The notes under the pieces: model-generated
The model's input: the letters and a program-made list of their open reading frames with translations, nothing else
Databases searched by the model: none
What the model was told of the DNA's origin: nothing
Position numbers and translations under genes: made by a program
Assembly (NCBI RefSeq): GCF_963675305.1
Contig: NZ_OY776147.1
Coordinates: 3,100,001 to 3,164,000 of the forward strand
Source of the DNA: an uncultured Hyphomonas sp.
GTDB lineage: Bacteria; Pseudomonadota; Alphaproteobacteria; Caulobacterales; Hyphomonadaceae
DNA: 64,000 nucleotides
Direction: 5' to 3'
Shown: piece by piece, positions 35,102-43,609 of the stretch
Layout: the number at the start of each line of letters is the position of its first letter
Numbering within the stretch: position 1 is the stretch's first letter

Positions 35102-37066
35102 TCAGGCCTTCAGGTCCGGCGCAAGGCCTTCCTGTGCCAGCGACACGGCCGCTTCATCCAGCGCGATGATCTGCTGGCCGTTGGACCCAAGCCGGCGCAG
35201 CGCCAATGTGCGCTCCTCCGCCTCGCGTCCGCCGACAACAGCAATCACCGGAACTTTCTGCAGTGAGTGCTCGCGGACCTTGTAGTTGATCTTCTCATTA
35301 CGAAGATCCGTCTCCACACGCAGGCCCGCCTTGCGGAGCGCCGCAGCGGCCTCTTCGGCATAGTCGTTCGCAGCATCCGTGATGGCGGCCACGACAACCT
35401 GAACCGGCGAGAGCCACATCGGGAAGGCCCCGGCATAGTTCTCGATCAGGATGCCCATGAAGCGTTCGAACGTGCCGAACACGGCGCGGTGGAGCATGAC
35501 CGGGCGGTGCTTGGCACCGTCGGAGCCTGTATATTCCGCATCCAGTCGTTCCGGCAGAACATAGTCCAGCTGGAACGTGCCGCACTGCCATGTCCGCCCG
35601 ATGGCATCCGTCAGGTGGAATTCCAGTTTCGGGCCGTAGAAGGCGCCCTCCCCTTCGGCGATCTCGAATTCGAGACCGGCTTCGGTCAGGGCGTCGGCCA
35701 GCGCCTTTTCGGCGCGGTCCCAGTTTTCATCCGTTCCGCCGCGCACCTCTGGCCGCGTGGCCAGCTTGTAGGAAATCTCCGTCAGACCGAAATCATTGTA
35801 GACGCGCGAGAAGAGCTTCAGGAAGCGCAGCGTTTCCTCGCCGATTTGATCTTCGCGGCAGAAGATGTGCGCATCGTCCTGCGTCATCTGGCGCACGCGC
35901 ATCAGGCCGTGCAGCGCGCCGTGGGCTTCATTGCGGTGACAGCAGCCGAATTCCGCCATGCGGATCGGCAGGTCCCGGTAGGAGCGCTGGGCGTTCTTGA
36001 AGATCTGGACGTGAGCCGGGCAGTTCATCGGCTTCAGGGCCATCAGGCTGGTCTCGGCCGGGATCTTCACCTCATCCTCATCCGTGTTCGGAATGAAGTC
36101 AGGCACCACGAACATGTTCTCGCGGAACTTGTCCCAGTGGCCGGACTTTTCCCAGAACACAGAGTCGAGCAGCTGCGGCGTCTTCACTTCGACATAGCCG
36201 TCTTCATCCTGCGCACGGCGGATATAGGCCTCCAGCTGGCGCCAGATCATGAAGCCTTTCGGGTGCCAGAAGACAGAGCCCTGCGCTTCCGGCTGCAGAT
36301 GGAACAGGTCCAGCTGCTGGCCGAGTTTCCGGTGATCGCGCTTCTCGGCTTCTTCGAGACGCACGAGGTGGGCCTTGAGGTCCTTCTCGTTTGCCCAAGC
36401 CGTGCCGTACATGCGCTGCAGCATCTCGTTGTTCGAGTCGCCGCGCCAATAGGCGCCGGCCAGCTTCATCAGCTTGAACGCTTTCGGCAGCTTGCCCGTC
36501 GATGGCAGGTGCGGCCCACGGCAAAGGTCGAACCAGTCACCCTGCTTGTAGACCGTGATGGCCTCGCCGGGCGGGATGATGTCGTCGATGATCTGCGCCT
36601 TGTAGTCTTCGCCGATCTTCTTGAACGTCTCGATCGCCTCGTCCTTGTCCCAGACTTCGCGCACGATCGGGTAATCGGCATCGACGATGTCGCGCATCTT
36701 CTTTTCGATCTTCTCGAAATCGTCCGTGGAGAACGGCTCCTCGCGGGCGAAGTCATAATAGAAGCCGTCATCGATGACCGGGCCGATCGTGACCTGCGTG
36801 TCCGGGTAGAGCTCCTGGACGGCCTGCGCCAGCACGTGGGCGGCATCGTGGCGGATCAGTTCCAGGCCTTCCGGGTCGCGGTCGGTGATGATGGCGACCG
36901 TCGCATCGCCTTCCAGCGGGCGGACAAGGTCCCACATCTCGCCATCCACTTTTGCAGCGAGGGCCTTTTTCGCGAGGGATTTGGAAATGCTCTCGGCCAC
37001 GTCGAGGGGCGAGGCACCGTCGGCATAGTCTCGTTCGGAGCCGTCGGGCAGCGTTACTTTGATCAT
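35102..37066 (-). CDS. thrS: Threonyl-tRNA synthetase
   Basis: The 654-residue class II synthetase has an N-terminal TGS domain (MIKVTLPDGSERDYADG), an editing domain with HDAAHVLAQA, and motif 2 around CCHRNEAHGALHGLMRVR. Motif 3 is GTFERFMGILIENYAGAFPMWL, and an anticodon-binding domain ends the protein. Zinc ligands appear in MNCPAH and VMLHRAV. It is full length and charges tRNA-Thr; the window also has a tRNA-Thr gene. Confidence 0.96.
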   Translation of the reverse strand: MIKVTLPDGSERDYADGASPLDVAESISKSLAKKALAAKVDGEMWDLVRPLEGDATVAIITDRDPEGLELIRHDAAHVLAQAVQELYPDTQVTIGPVIDDGFYYDFAREEPFSTDDFEKIEKKMRDIVDADYPIVREVWDKDEAIETFKKIGEDYKAQIIDDIIPPGEAITVYKQGDWFDLCRGPHLPSTGKLPKAFKLMKLAGAYWRGDSNNEMLQRMYGTAWANEKDLKAHLVRLEEAEKRDHRKLGQQLDLFHLQPEAQGSVFWHPKGFMIWRQLEAYIRRAQDEDGYVEVKTPQLLDSVFWEKSGHWDKFRENMFVVPDFIPNTDEDEVKIPAETSLMALKPMNCPAHVQIFKNAQRSYRDLPIRMAEFGCCHRNEAHGALHGLMRVRQMTQDDAHIFCREDQIGEETLRFLKLFSRVYNDFGLTEISYKLATRPEVRGGTDENWDRAEKALADALTEAGLEFEIAEGEGAFYGPKLEFHLTDAIGRTWQCGTFQLDYVLPERLDAEYTGSDGAKHRPVMLHRAVFGTFERFMGILIENYAGAFPMWLSPVQVVVAAITDAANDYAEEAAAALRKAGLRVETDLRNEKINYKVREHSLQKVPVIAVVGGREAEERTLALRRLGSNGQQIIALDEAAVSLAQEGLAPDLKA

Positions 37067-37454
37067 CGGTCTTCTTCTTCGATTTCGGTCGCCCGCGCGG
37101 GGCGCAAACTCCAGGGGCCCGGAATGCCTTTTGTGAATGCCTTATGCGGCGGCTTGCTTAGCGCTTCTTTACCGCTTTTCCCACCCTCAAAACGGGCGGG
37201 CTGCAGTCAGGCGGCTTCCGGGAAGGGGATGAGCCATAGATGGTCCATAGACGGTGTATAGAAGGTCCTGTTGAGGGTGTTCTGGCCGGACCGGACGCAC
37301 GTTTCAGGCTCCACCATTCAGGGCTCGGTTTTGGGCTTTTGGCGGGTGCATGAGGCGGGCGCGCACAGGTGTGCGGGCCGAAGGCGCGTCAGGCACCCCG
37401 GCGGGTTCGTGTGGTCAGCGCGGTGATCAGACGAAAATGCATGCCGGTGATATG
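37067..37454. other. Intergenic region upstream of thrS
   Basis: About 390 bases lie between the thrS start and the yidD end; both genes are leftward. No protein-like frame was found. The only clear structure is the three-unit 11-bp repeat at 37235-37267. The thrS promoter should be here. Confidence 0.4.
37235..37267. repeat. Three tandem imperfect 11-bp repeats
   Basis: CATAGATGGTC, CATAGACGGTG and TATAGAAGGTC follow one another without spacing. Positions 2-5 of each unit read ATAG and positions 8-10 read GGT. Eleven-base spacing would place a bound protein on one helix face. The tract is about 170 bases upstream of thrS. Confidence 0.6.
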
Positions 37455-37802
37455 TCATCCCTCCGGATTGTTTTCAACTGGCTTGCACGCCTGGCCCATG
37501 CTGCGCCCGCTCCAGTCGCCATAGCGCCAGGGCTGCCAGAACGGCACGTCAGGTTTCGTCTCCGGCGGCGGGTCGCAGCCCATCGTACCGCCCGGACGGC
37601 AGCGCAGGAAGCGCGCCAGCGTCATCCAGAACCCCGGCCACCAGCCGAAGCGGGAGACGCATTCGGCCCCGTACTCACTACAGGTTGGCGTATGCTGGCA
37701 CCGCGCGCCGAAGGCCCACATCACCTGGCTCGGCCCATGCTTGTAGACCCAGAGCAGCGCATAGGCGGCCCGGTGGCGGAGGCTGTTATTCGGCGGCTTC
37801 AC
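37455..37802 (-). CDS. yidD: YidD membrane protein insertion efficiency factor
   Basis: A protein of about 115 residues matches YidD, with YKHGPSQVMWAFGARCQHTPTCSEY and FLRCRPGGTMGCDPP. YidD assists YidC-dependent membrane protein insertion. Start choice is uncertain: GTG 37802 fits the usual short N-terminus, while a TTG at 37835 is also possible. Either overlaps the end of the upstream IscU-like gene. It has a longer C-terminal tail than most. Confidence 0.87.
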   Translation of the reverse strand: MKPPNNSLRHRAAYALLWVYKHGPSQVMWAFGARCQHTPTCSEYGAECVSRFGWWPGFWMTLARFLRCRPGGTMGCDPPPETKPDVPFWQPWRYGDWSGRSMGQACKPVENNPEG

Positions 37803-38244
37803 GGGCGGCGGCGCGCTTCTGCAGCGCCTCTTCAATGGCAGCCACAGCCGCGTCGAAGGCCAGCATTGTGGAGGCGTGGCGGGGCGGGTAATCGGCCACA
37901 GGCTCCAGATGGCGCAGTTCCCAGAAGCGGCCTTCGGGCGGCGGGCCGCCGTCTTTCAGCATGGCTTTCAGGCCGTCGCGCGCGGCGATGATATCGGAGA
38001 TCGGTGCCCCGACAGCATGTTCGGCGAGGATCGATGTCGCCGCCTGCCCGAGGGCACAAGCCTTTGGATCGACAGCGATTTCCGTGACGGTCTCGCCTGC
38101 TTCGTCCAGCTTCAGGTCGACATGCACGACCGATCCGCAGACGCGGGACACCTTGGTCACCGAGCCTTCGGCATCGGCCAGACGCCCGACATGCGGGATC
38201 TCGGCTGCCAGTTCGAGAATGCGGTTGTGGTAAAGCTCGCTCAT
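37786..38244 (-). CDS. IscU/NifU_N-like iron-sulfur scaffold protein
   Basis: The 152-residue protein resembles the NifU N-terminal/IscU scaffold family: MSELYHNRILELAAEIPHVGRL, VCGSVVHVDLKL, and DPKACALGQAATSILAEH, which carries a conserved Cys-containing GQAATS-type motif. A third cysteine-like position further on is replaced (WELRHL), so it may be a diverged scaffold. It is translationally overlapped by yidD. The shorter start at 38244 matches the family. Confidence 0.82.
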   Translation of the reverse strand: MSELYHNRILELAAEIPHVGRLADAEGSVTKVSRVCGSVVHVDLKLDEAGETVTEIAVDPKACALGQAATSILAEHAVGAPISDIIAARDGLKAMLKDGGPPPEGRFWELRHLEPVADYPPRHASTMLAFDAAVAAIEEALQKRAAAREAAE

Positions 38245-38348
38245 CGCGCGGAAGATGGCCCTGCCCTTCCGCCAGCGCAAGGCGGCGAAAGGGCAGACGC
38301 ATCACCCGTGGAACCATCTTTTCGGTCGAACACATTGCCGCATGAAGG

Positions 38349-40142
38349 TCAGCCCGCGTTCAAGCGCGCGGGATCAGCAATCATTTCTACCTTGCCCGTG
38401 CCTTTCAAAAATCCAATTCCAATTGGTGGATCATTCGCTTTAACTCGATGGATTAGTTCTTCGAATCCATCATCGAAGTCGCCTTGATAAGGATAGAGCA
38501 CATAAAAGAAGTCATTTTGATTCAAGTGCCAATTTAGAAACGAATTTCGGAATTGGACTATTTGTTTTCGAATCAACTCCGTCGACGTTGTGATTTTGTA
38601 TTCTAGAAATATTCGTTTCCCGCCGAATTGAACGATGTCATCAAATCTGAATCTGTTTTGGCTATTTGAAAATTTCTGAAACCATTCGGAATTCAAAAAC
38701 TGAGCGTGCATAGGTTGAAGGTAGTGAGAGTTGAATAGCTCTCGCATCTTAGGCTCGTCAGCAAAGTATCTGAGTGAAGTCTTCGCTCCATCCATGACGT
38801 CGACCCAAAGGTCTTTCATCTCAAGTTTCACTTGATCCGCATCAGCCCAATTTTTGCTCGCCCGCAACAACTCCCGCTTTTTGCGAAGATCAATAACCTT
38901 ACCAAGTATCGCGGGCGGGATTCCAAACCAATCTTCCGGAGTCGATTGTAGCAATCCCAGCAATTGACCGGCCGACAGCAAGTTCGCCTTAGCATTGGCC
39001 ATCGCAGCCGAGTTCTTCTGGTCTGCCGCTGTGTTCGCTTCGCCTGCCAAACGGGAGAGTTCAGCCAAAGCTTCCGGCGTGTTGAGATCGTCCTCAAGGG
39101 CGCGCAGCACGCCCGTGTCACGGGCCTCGCCGCCATCTGCGTCCCACACCCGGCGCAGGGCACCATAGATGCGGTCCAGCGTTGTTTTGGCCTGTTTCAG
39201 CAGGTCTTCGCTCCAGTCTAGAGGCGCACGGTACTGGCCAGAAAGCATGGCGAATCTAATGATTTCGCCTTTTTCCCACTGCTCCAGAAGCTCATGCACC
39301 AGCACGACATTGCCGAGCGATTTCGACATCTTCTCCCCGCCCATGTCGAGGAAGCCATTGTGCATCCAGTAGTTCGCCATCACCTCGCCGTGGGCGCATT
39401 CGGACTGGGCGATTTCGTTCTCGTGATGCGGGAATTGCAGGTCGATGCCGCCGCCATGAATGTCGATCGTCTTGCCAAGATGCTTGGCCGCCATGGCGGA
39501 GCATTCGATATGCCAGCCGGGACGCCCCCTGCCCCACGGGCTGTCCCAGATCGCGTCTTCCGGCTCGCCGGGCTTCGCAAATTTCCAGAGAGCAAAGTCG
39601 GCCGGGTCGCGCTTGTCGGCGTCGACTTCGACGCGGGCGCCGGCCTCATTGTCTTCCAGCTTGCGGCCGGACAGTTTGCCATAATCCTTCATCTGCTTGA
39701 CGGAGAACCAGACGCCCTCCTTGCCGACATAGGCATAGCCGCGGCGGACGAGCTTCTCGATCATGTCGATCATCTCGGGCACATGGCCCGTCGCCCAGGG
39801 CTCGATGGTCGGCGCCATCACGTTCAGTGCGGTGGTGTCGGCATTGTAGATTTCGGCGAACTTCTTGGTGATGTCCGCGATCGGCGCGCCGGTCTCCAGC
39901 GAGGCCTTGATGATCTTGTCCTCGATGTCCGTGATGTTGCGAGCGTAGACGACGGCCCCCTCGCCATAGGTGCGGATCAGAAGGCGGCGCAGCACATCGA
40001 ACACGATGGGCGGACGCGCATTGCCGATATGGGCGTAATTGTAGACCGTGGGGCCGCAGACATACATCGTCACGCGTTTGGGGTCCTGCGGCTCGAAAAC
40101 GCGTTTTTCACGCGCAGCGGTGTCGTAAAGGCGGATGGTCAT
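38349..40142 (-). CDS. cysS: Cysteinyl-tRNA synthetase with AT-rich nuclease-like C-terminal extension
   Basis: Residues 1-460 are a complete class I CysRS: AHIGN (37-41), zinc ligands Cys29, Cys214 and His239 in FPHHENE, and KMSKS (271-275). After the usual C-terminal helices (WADADQVKLEMKD) about 135 further residues follow, beyond the normal family end. They contain FDDIV (Asp501/502), IFLEYK (Glu514, Lys516) and KQIVQ (Gln527/530), the order of PD-(D/E)XK nuclease motifs. Positions 38401-38700 are only 36% G+C by hand count, against about 63% at 39061-39120, so the tail looks acquired. Charging of tRNA-Cys should be intact; the role of the tail is unknown. Confidence 0.92.
   Translation of the reverse strand: MTIRLYDTAAREKRVFEPQDPKRVTMYVCGPTVYNYAHIGNARPPIVFDVLRRLLIRTYGEGAVVYARNITDIEDKIIKASLETGAPIADITKKFAEIYNADTTALNVMAPTIEPWATGHVPEMIDMIEKLVRRGYAYVGKEGVWFSVKQMKDYGKLSGRKLEDNEAGARVEVDADKRDPADFALWKFAKPGEPEDAIWDSPWGRGRPGWHIECSAMAAKHLGKTIDIHGGGIDLQFPHHENEIAQSECAHGEVMANYWMHNGFLDMGGEKMSKSLGNVVLVHELLEQWEKGEIIRFAMLSGQYRAPLDWSEDLLKQAKTTLDRIYGALRRVWDADGGEARDTGVLRALEDDLNTPEALAELSRLAGEANTAADQKNSAAMANAKANLLSAGQLLGLLQSTPEDWFGIPPAILGKVIDLRKKRELLRASKNWADADQVKLEMKDLWVDVMDGAKTSLRYFADEPKMRELFNSHYLQPMHAQFLNSEWFQKFSNSQNRFRFDDIVQFGGKRIFLEYKITTSTELIRKQIVQFRNSFLNWHLNQNDFFYVLYPYQGDFDDGFEELIHRVKANDPPIGIGFLKGTGKVEMIADPARLNAG
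38401..38940. other. AT-rich tract inside the 3' end of cysS
   Basis: Hand counts give 107 G+C in 300 bases (38401-38700) and 117 in 240 bases (38701-38940), rising to about 60% by 39001-39060. The final codons of the gene (38349-38380) are GC-rich again. The tract corresponds to roughly residues 401-581 of the synthetase, the lowest part covering the extra domain. Confidence 0.85.
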
Positions 40143-40498
40143 GTGGGTCTCTGGATCGGGTGTGTTCGGGAAATTTCCGGCAGGGTCAGCGTTTGACAGC
40201 CCTAATGGCGCGTTGTGGCCTCAGCGGCAACAACAGCAAGGGCGACAGAGGACAGACGCGGGCACGAACATGCGCCGGGCGGTACCAGTTAACGCAGCGA
40301 AAAGCAACGGGAGGCTGATCCACTTCCGCGCCGTAACCGTAGAATCCGCTGGAAACCGGGCCTTATGACCCTTATGTTCCTCATTATCGCCCTGAGGGTA
40401 CAAACTCCGGGCGGGCGTTAAGTCCGGGCAGAAGGCGTAAGAGACCTTCAAGGGACGCCCCGGCTCGACCCCCGTCCCTCAGTCGAAGGACTCCAAAC
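40143..40498. other. Intergenic region between divergent cysS and folE
   Basis: About 355 bases lie between the two start codons and should hold both promoters. No protein-like frame, clear palindrome or terminator was found. Composition is typical of the window apart from a short AT-richer stretch near 40370-40390. Confidence 0.4.
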
Positions 40499-41122
40499 AT
40501 GGCAATGGACGCCATCACACCCAAGAATGAAATTGCGCGCGCGGACAACGTGAAACGCCCATCCCGCGAAGAAGCCGAAGAAGCGGTTCGCACGCTGATC
40601 GCGTGGGCCGGCGACGACCCGGCCCGTGAAGGCCTGATCGATACGCCGAAGCGTGTGGTCAACGCCTACAAGGAATGGTTCTCCGGCTATACCGAAGACC
40701 CGGTGAAATACCTCTCGCGCACGTTCGAGGATGTGCAGGGCTATGACGACATCGTCATGCTGCGCGACATCGATGTCGAGAGCCATTGCGAGCACCATAT
40801 GGCGCCCTTCCTCGGCAAGGCCTATGTCGCCTACATGCCGACCGAAGCGGTGGTCGGCATCTCCAAACTGGCCCGCGTGGTGGAGATTTTCTCCAAGCGC
40901 CTGCAGACGCAGGAGACCATGACGTCCCAGATCTGCGATGCCATCACCGAAAGCCTCGCCCCGATGGGCACGGCCGTCCTGATCGACGCAGTGCATGAAT
41001 GCATGTCGACCCGCGGCGTGCACCACAAGGATGTGTCGACGATCACGACCCAGTTCACTGGCGTGTTCAAATCGGACGCAGACCTGCGCAACCGCTTCCT
41101 GCGGATGACCGGCCGCGGCTGA
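40499..41122 (+). CDS. folE: GTP cyclohydrolase I
   Basis: The 207-residue enzyme converts GTP to dihydroneopterin triphosphate, the first step of folate/pterin synthesis. Zinc and active-site motifs are present: SHCEHHMAPF (Cys and His ligands), GISKLARVVEIFSKRLQTQE, and the second zinc Cys in ECMSTRGVHH. It is full length. A terminator follows inside the convergent gene. Confidence 0.95.
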   Translation: MAMDAITPKNEIARADNVKRPSREEAEEAVRTLIAWAGDDPAREGLIDTPKRVVNAYKEWFSGYTEDPVKYLSRTFEDVQGYDDIVMLRDIDVESHCEHHMAPFLGKAYVAYMPTEAVVGISKLARVVEIFSKRLQTQETMTSQICDAITESLAPMGTAVLIDAVHECMSTRGVHHKDVSTITTQFTGVFKSDADLRNRFLRMTGRG

Positions 41123-41139
41123 GGCTGGAAGCCGCCGTT

Positions 41140-41880
41140 TTAAACGTGATTTTTGAGGAGGCGCTCGTAACTTTCGAGCGCCTCTTTTTCTATGTCCGCG
41201 GCCTTGCCCGTATGTTCCGGCAGCGGCCCCGGCGGCGGGCCGAAGCCGGACGACTTCCACACGGCATCATACCAATGCGGCGCCCAGGCGCCGTCCTCGG
41301 GCTTTGCCCCCGGTGCCCAGCCGAGCATGGCCGGGTCCCAGTCGATGCCGAGCGCGTCGCAGAGACGCGGCAGCACTTCAGGCGGATCGGCCAGCAGCAG
41401 ATCCGAGTCCACGACCGGTGGGGCCTTGCCCGTCCGCTCGGTGATTTCCCGGTAGAGCCGCTCCTGCTGGGGCACGCCGATGGCGTCGAGGCTGACATCG
41501 CCCATTTTCTTCGTATAGGACGCGATCACCCGGCCCGGGTGGCGCACAAGAAACGCATGACGCAGGCCGCTTACCCAATCCAGCGGAAAGCTTTCCAGCA
41601 TGTGGTGGGTCATCAGCTTCTGGTATTGCAGCGTCTTGCCCGGCGGCAGCGGGGCCAGCAATTCACTCGCCACAACAGCCGGGTCTGACGATTGCGAGGC
41701 GAGGATCTCTTCCTGCATCGGGTGCACCTCCCCCGCCGCGGACAGCCAGGCCGCATAGAAAGGCTCGTCCACGCAGACGGCTTCCGGCCGCGCGCCAAAG
41801 CTGCGCATCATCGTGGTCGACATGTTGCGCGGGCCGGACCACATCGCGATCCGGATCGTCTGTGTCATGTCCACGCTCAT
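41140..41880 (-). CDS. Sulfotransferase-like P-loop protein
   Basis: The 246-residue protein has an N-terminal IAMWSGPRNMSTTMMRSFG, which resembles the 5'-phosphosulfate-binding loop of sulfotransferases. It then has VDEPFYAAWL and FLVRHPGRVIASYTKKM, the 3'-phosphate-binding region. It may transfer sulfate from PAPS, though members of this branch are poorly characterised. It is coupled through ATGA to the class IV aminotransferase upstream. Its 3' end also encodes the folE terminator on the opposite strand. Confidence 0.8.
   Translation of the reverse strand: MSVDMTQTIRIAMWSGPRNMSTTMMRSFGARPEAVCVDEPFYAAWLSAAGEVHPMQEEILASQSSDPAVVASELLAPLPPGKTLQYQKLMTHHMLESFPLDWVSGLRHAFLVRHPGRVIASYTKKMGDVSLDAIGVPQQERLYREITERTGKAPPVVDSDLLLADPPEVLPRLCDALGIDWDPAMLGWAPGAKPEDGAWAPHWYDAVWKSSGFGPPPGPLPEHTGKAADIEKEALESYERLLKNHV
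41158..41189 (+). terminator. Rho-independent terminator of folE
   Basis: GAGGCGCTCG and CGAGCGCCTC form a perfect ten-base stem with a seven-base loop, followed by TTTTT at 41185-41189 on the plus strand. It lies inside the 3' coding end of the convergent sulfotransferase-like gene. Confidence 0.85.
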
Positions 41881-42806
41881 GCGATCGGCGTCAGGCTGCG
41901 GGCCTGAAGGGCCTTGTAGGCTTCGCGGATCTTCTGCGACATGGGGCCATCGATGGTTTCGATACTGCGCCCGTCCACTTCCCGCACAGGCGTCACGCCC
42001 GCAAAGGTGCCGGTGATGAAGGCTTCATCTGCCGAATAGACATCGAACAGCGAGAAGCGTTTCTCGAAGACCGGAATACCCGCCTCACGGCAAACCCGGA
42101 TGATGTTGCCGCGCGTGATGCCGCCAAGACAGTATTCCGGCGGACTGGTCCACACTTCCCCATCGCGCACGATGAAGAAATGGGTCGAATTGCAGGTTGC
42201 CACAAAGCCGGCCGGGTCCAGCATCAGCGCCTCGTCGGCGCCTGCCTTGTCGGCCTGAATACAGGCGAGGATGCAGTTGAGCTTCGAATGGGAGTTCAGC
42301 TTTTGGTCCTGCTCGGCAGGCCCTGTACGGCGCACATGTACTGTGAACAGCGTAACGCCCGTGTTCACGATCTCCGGCACCGGCGTCTTGTATTCCGGGA
42401 TCATCACAATGGTCGGCTTGGTGATGGTGAAACGCGGCCCCTGATAAGGCGTCTTCTTGATACCGCGCGTGACCATCAGCCGGATATGCACGCCATCATC
42501 CATGCCATTGGCCTTCAGGCACTCCATCAGGCGCGCCGTCAGCTCGTCCTTTGTCAGGCCGATATCCATGTCGATGGTCTTGGCCCCGGCCCAGAGGCGT
42601 TTCAGGTGTTCCGGCAGGAAAGCGATACCGCCATCGGTCACACGCAGACCTTCCCAGACGCCATCACCCAGAATGTAGCCGCTGTCGAAAACCGAGACGA
42701 CCGCCTCGTCCCGCTTCTTCAGCTCGCCATTCACCGAAATCAGGATGTCCGCATTGCGCGGGTCGGTGAGATAATCATGAACGCCGTGGGCGTCGTCTTC
42801 CATCAT
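41877..42806 (-). CDS. Class IV PLP aminotransferase (BCAT/D-amino-acid type)
   Basis: The 309-residue fold-type IV aminotransferase has VFDSGYILGDGVWEGLR near residue 40, the PLP lysine in LNSHSKLNCILA, and GGITRGNIIRVCREAGI with FITGTFAGVTPV at the C-terminus. It may act on branched-chain or D-amino acids or a related amine. Its overlaps with a hydrolase upstream and a sulfotransferase-like gene downstream suggest a dedicated pathway rather than housekeeping IlvE. Confidence 0.86.
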   Translation of the reverse strand: MMEDDAHGVHDYLTDPRNADILISVNGELKKRDEAVVSVFDSGYILGDGVWEGLRVTDGGIAFLPEHLKRLWAGAKTIDMDIGLTKDELTARLMECLKANGMDDGVHIRLMVTRGIKKTPYQGPRFTITKPTIVMIPEYKTPVPEIVNTGVTLFTVHVRRTGPAEQDQKLNSHSKLNCILACIQADKAGADEALMLDPAGFVATCNSTHFFIVRDGEVWTSPPEYCLGGITRGNIIRVCREAGIPVFEKRFSLFDVYSADEAFITGTFAGVTPVREVDGRSIETIDGPMSQKIREAYKALQARSLTPIA

Positions 42807-43579
42807 GCGGTTTCCTTTGCACGTGTGCGCTCCAGCCAGCTGGCAATGTCGGCGGCTACTTGGTCCGTTCCCGGTTCATCGACGATCCAGTGCCCGTTCT
42901 TCGGATACTCCAGGAAATCACCGGCGACGGGCGCGCGGCTGTATTTCTGGGCGACCTTGCGGACGGCGGAAGCCAGCGTCGCCCGGTCCTTGCCGGCCGC
43001 GATTGTCAGGGTCGGAATTTTGATCTTCGACTCGTCGACTTCCACGCCGTCAGTCAGGTCGCCATAGACTTTTCCGGAATCGTAGAGCGCCTGGGCATAG
43101 ATGTCTTCGCGCAGCCGCTTGGGCACACAGTTCGTCACCCCGAAATCAAAGCCCGTCCGCCACACCTTGTAGGATTTCTTCCGGTTCTGCTGGATCAGGA
43201 TATTGAGGAAAGTGATCGCCACACTCGGCCCGATCACGGCGCAGCCCTTGGGCTGGGCGGGCGTCAGGAAGACAGCCTGCGAGACATCTCCCCGCTCGGC
43301 CAGAACCTGCGCAATCAGGCCGCCCATGGAATGGCCGATCACGGCCGGTTTCTCCCCGGTCGCTTTCTCGATCTCTTTTGCCTTCGCGGACATGGCAGAG
43401 ATGTAGTCGTCGATGCCGAGTTCGCTGAGCGACTGGGGCGGATTCGATTTGACCCGGCGGCCCGGAAACAGGGTCGGCGCTTCGCAGGTCCAGCCGTCTG
43501 CCTCAAAGAACGGGATCATCCGGTCCCAGACATCGCCGCCGCATCCGACGCCATGAATCATCAACAGGGTCTTTGACAT
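42803..43579 (-). CDS. Alpha/beta hydrolase
   Basis: The 258-residue protein has MIHGVGCGGDVWDRM, the nucleophile elbow VIGHSMGGLIAQ (GHSMGG), an acid near IAAGKDRAT and His in YPKNGHWIVDEPG. There is no signal peptide, so it is cytoplasmic. It is the first gene of a three-gene coupled operon with an aminotransferase and a sulfotransferase-like protein. Substrate unknown. Confidence 0.85.
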   Translation of the reverse strand: MSKTLLMIHGVGCGGDVWDRMIPFFEADGWTCEAPTLFPGRRVKSNPPQSLSELGIDDYISAMSAKAKEIEKATGEKPAVIGHSMGGLIAQVLAERGDVSQAVFLTPAQPKGCAVIGPSVAITFLNILIQQNRKKSYKVWRTGFDFGVTNCVPKRLREDIYAQALYDSGKVYGDLTDGVEVDESKIKIPTLTIAAGKDRATLASAVRKVAQKYSRAPVAGDFLEYPKNGHWIVDEPGTDQVAADIASWLERTRAKETA

Positions 43580-43609
43580 GCCCGTCCCTCCTCTGGCCTG
43601 TGTCCGGCT

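Noticed and set aside
35267..37261. 664-codon open frame opposite thrS
   Set aside because: Antisense shadow in a high-GC gene; thrS is unambiguous.
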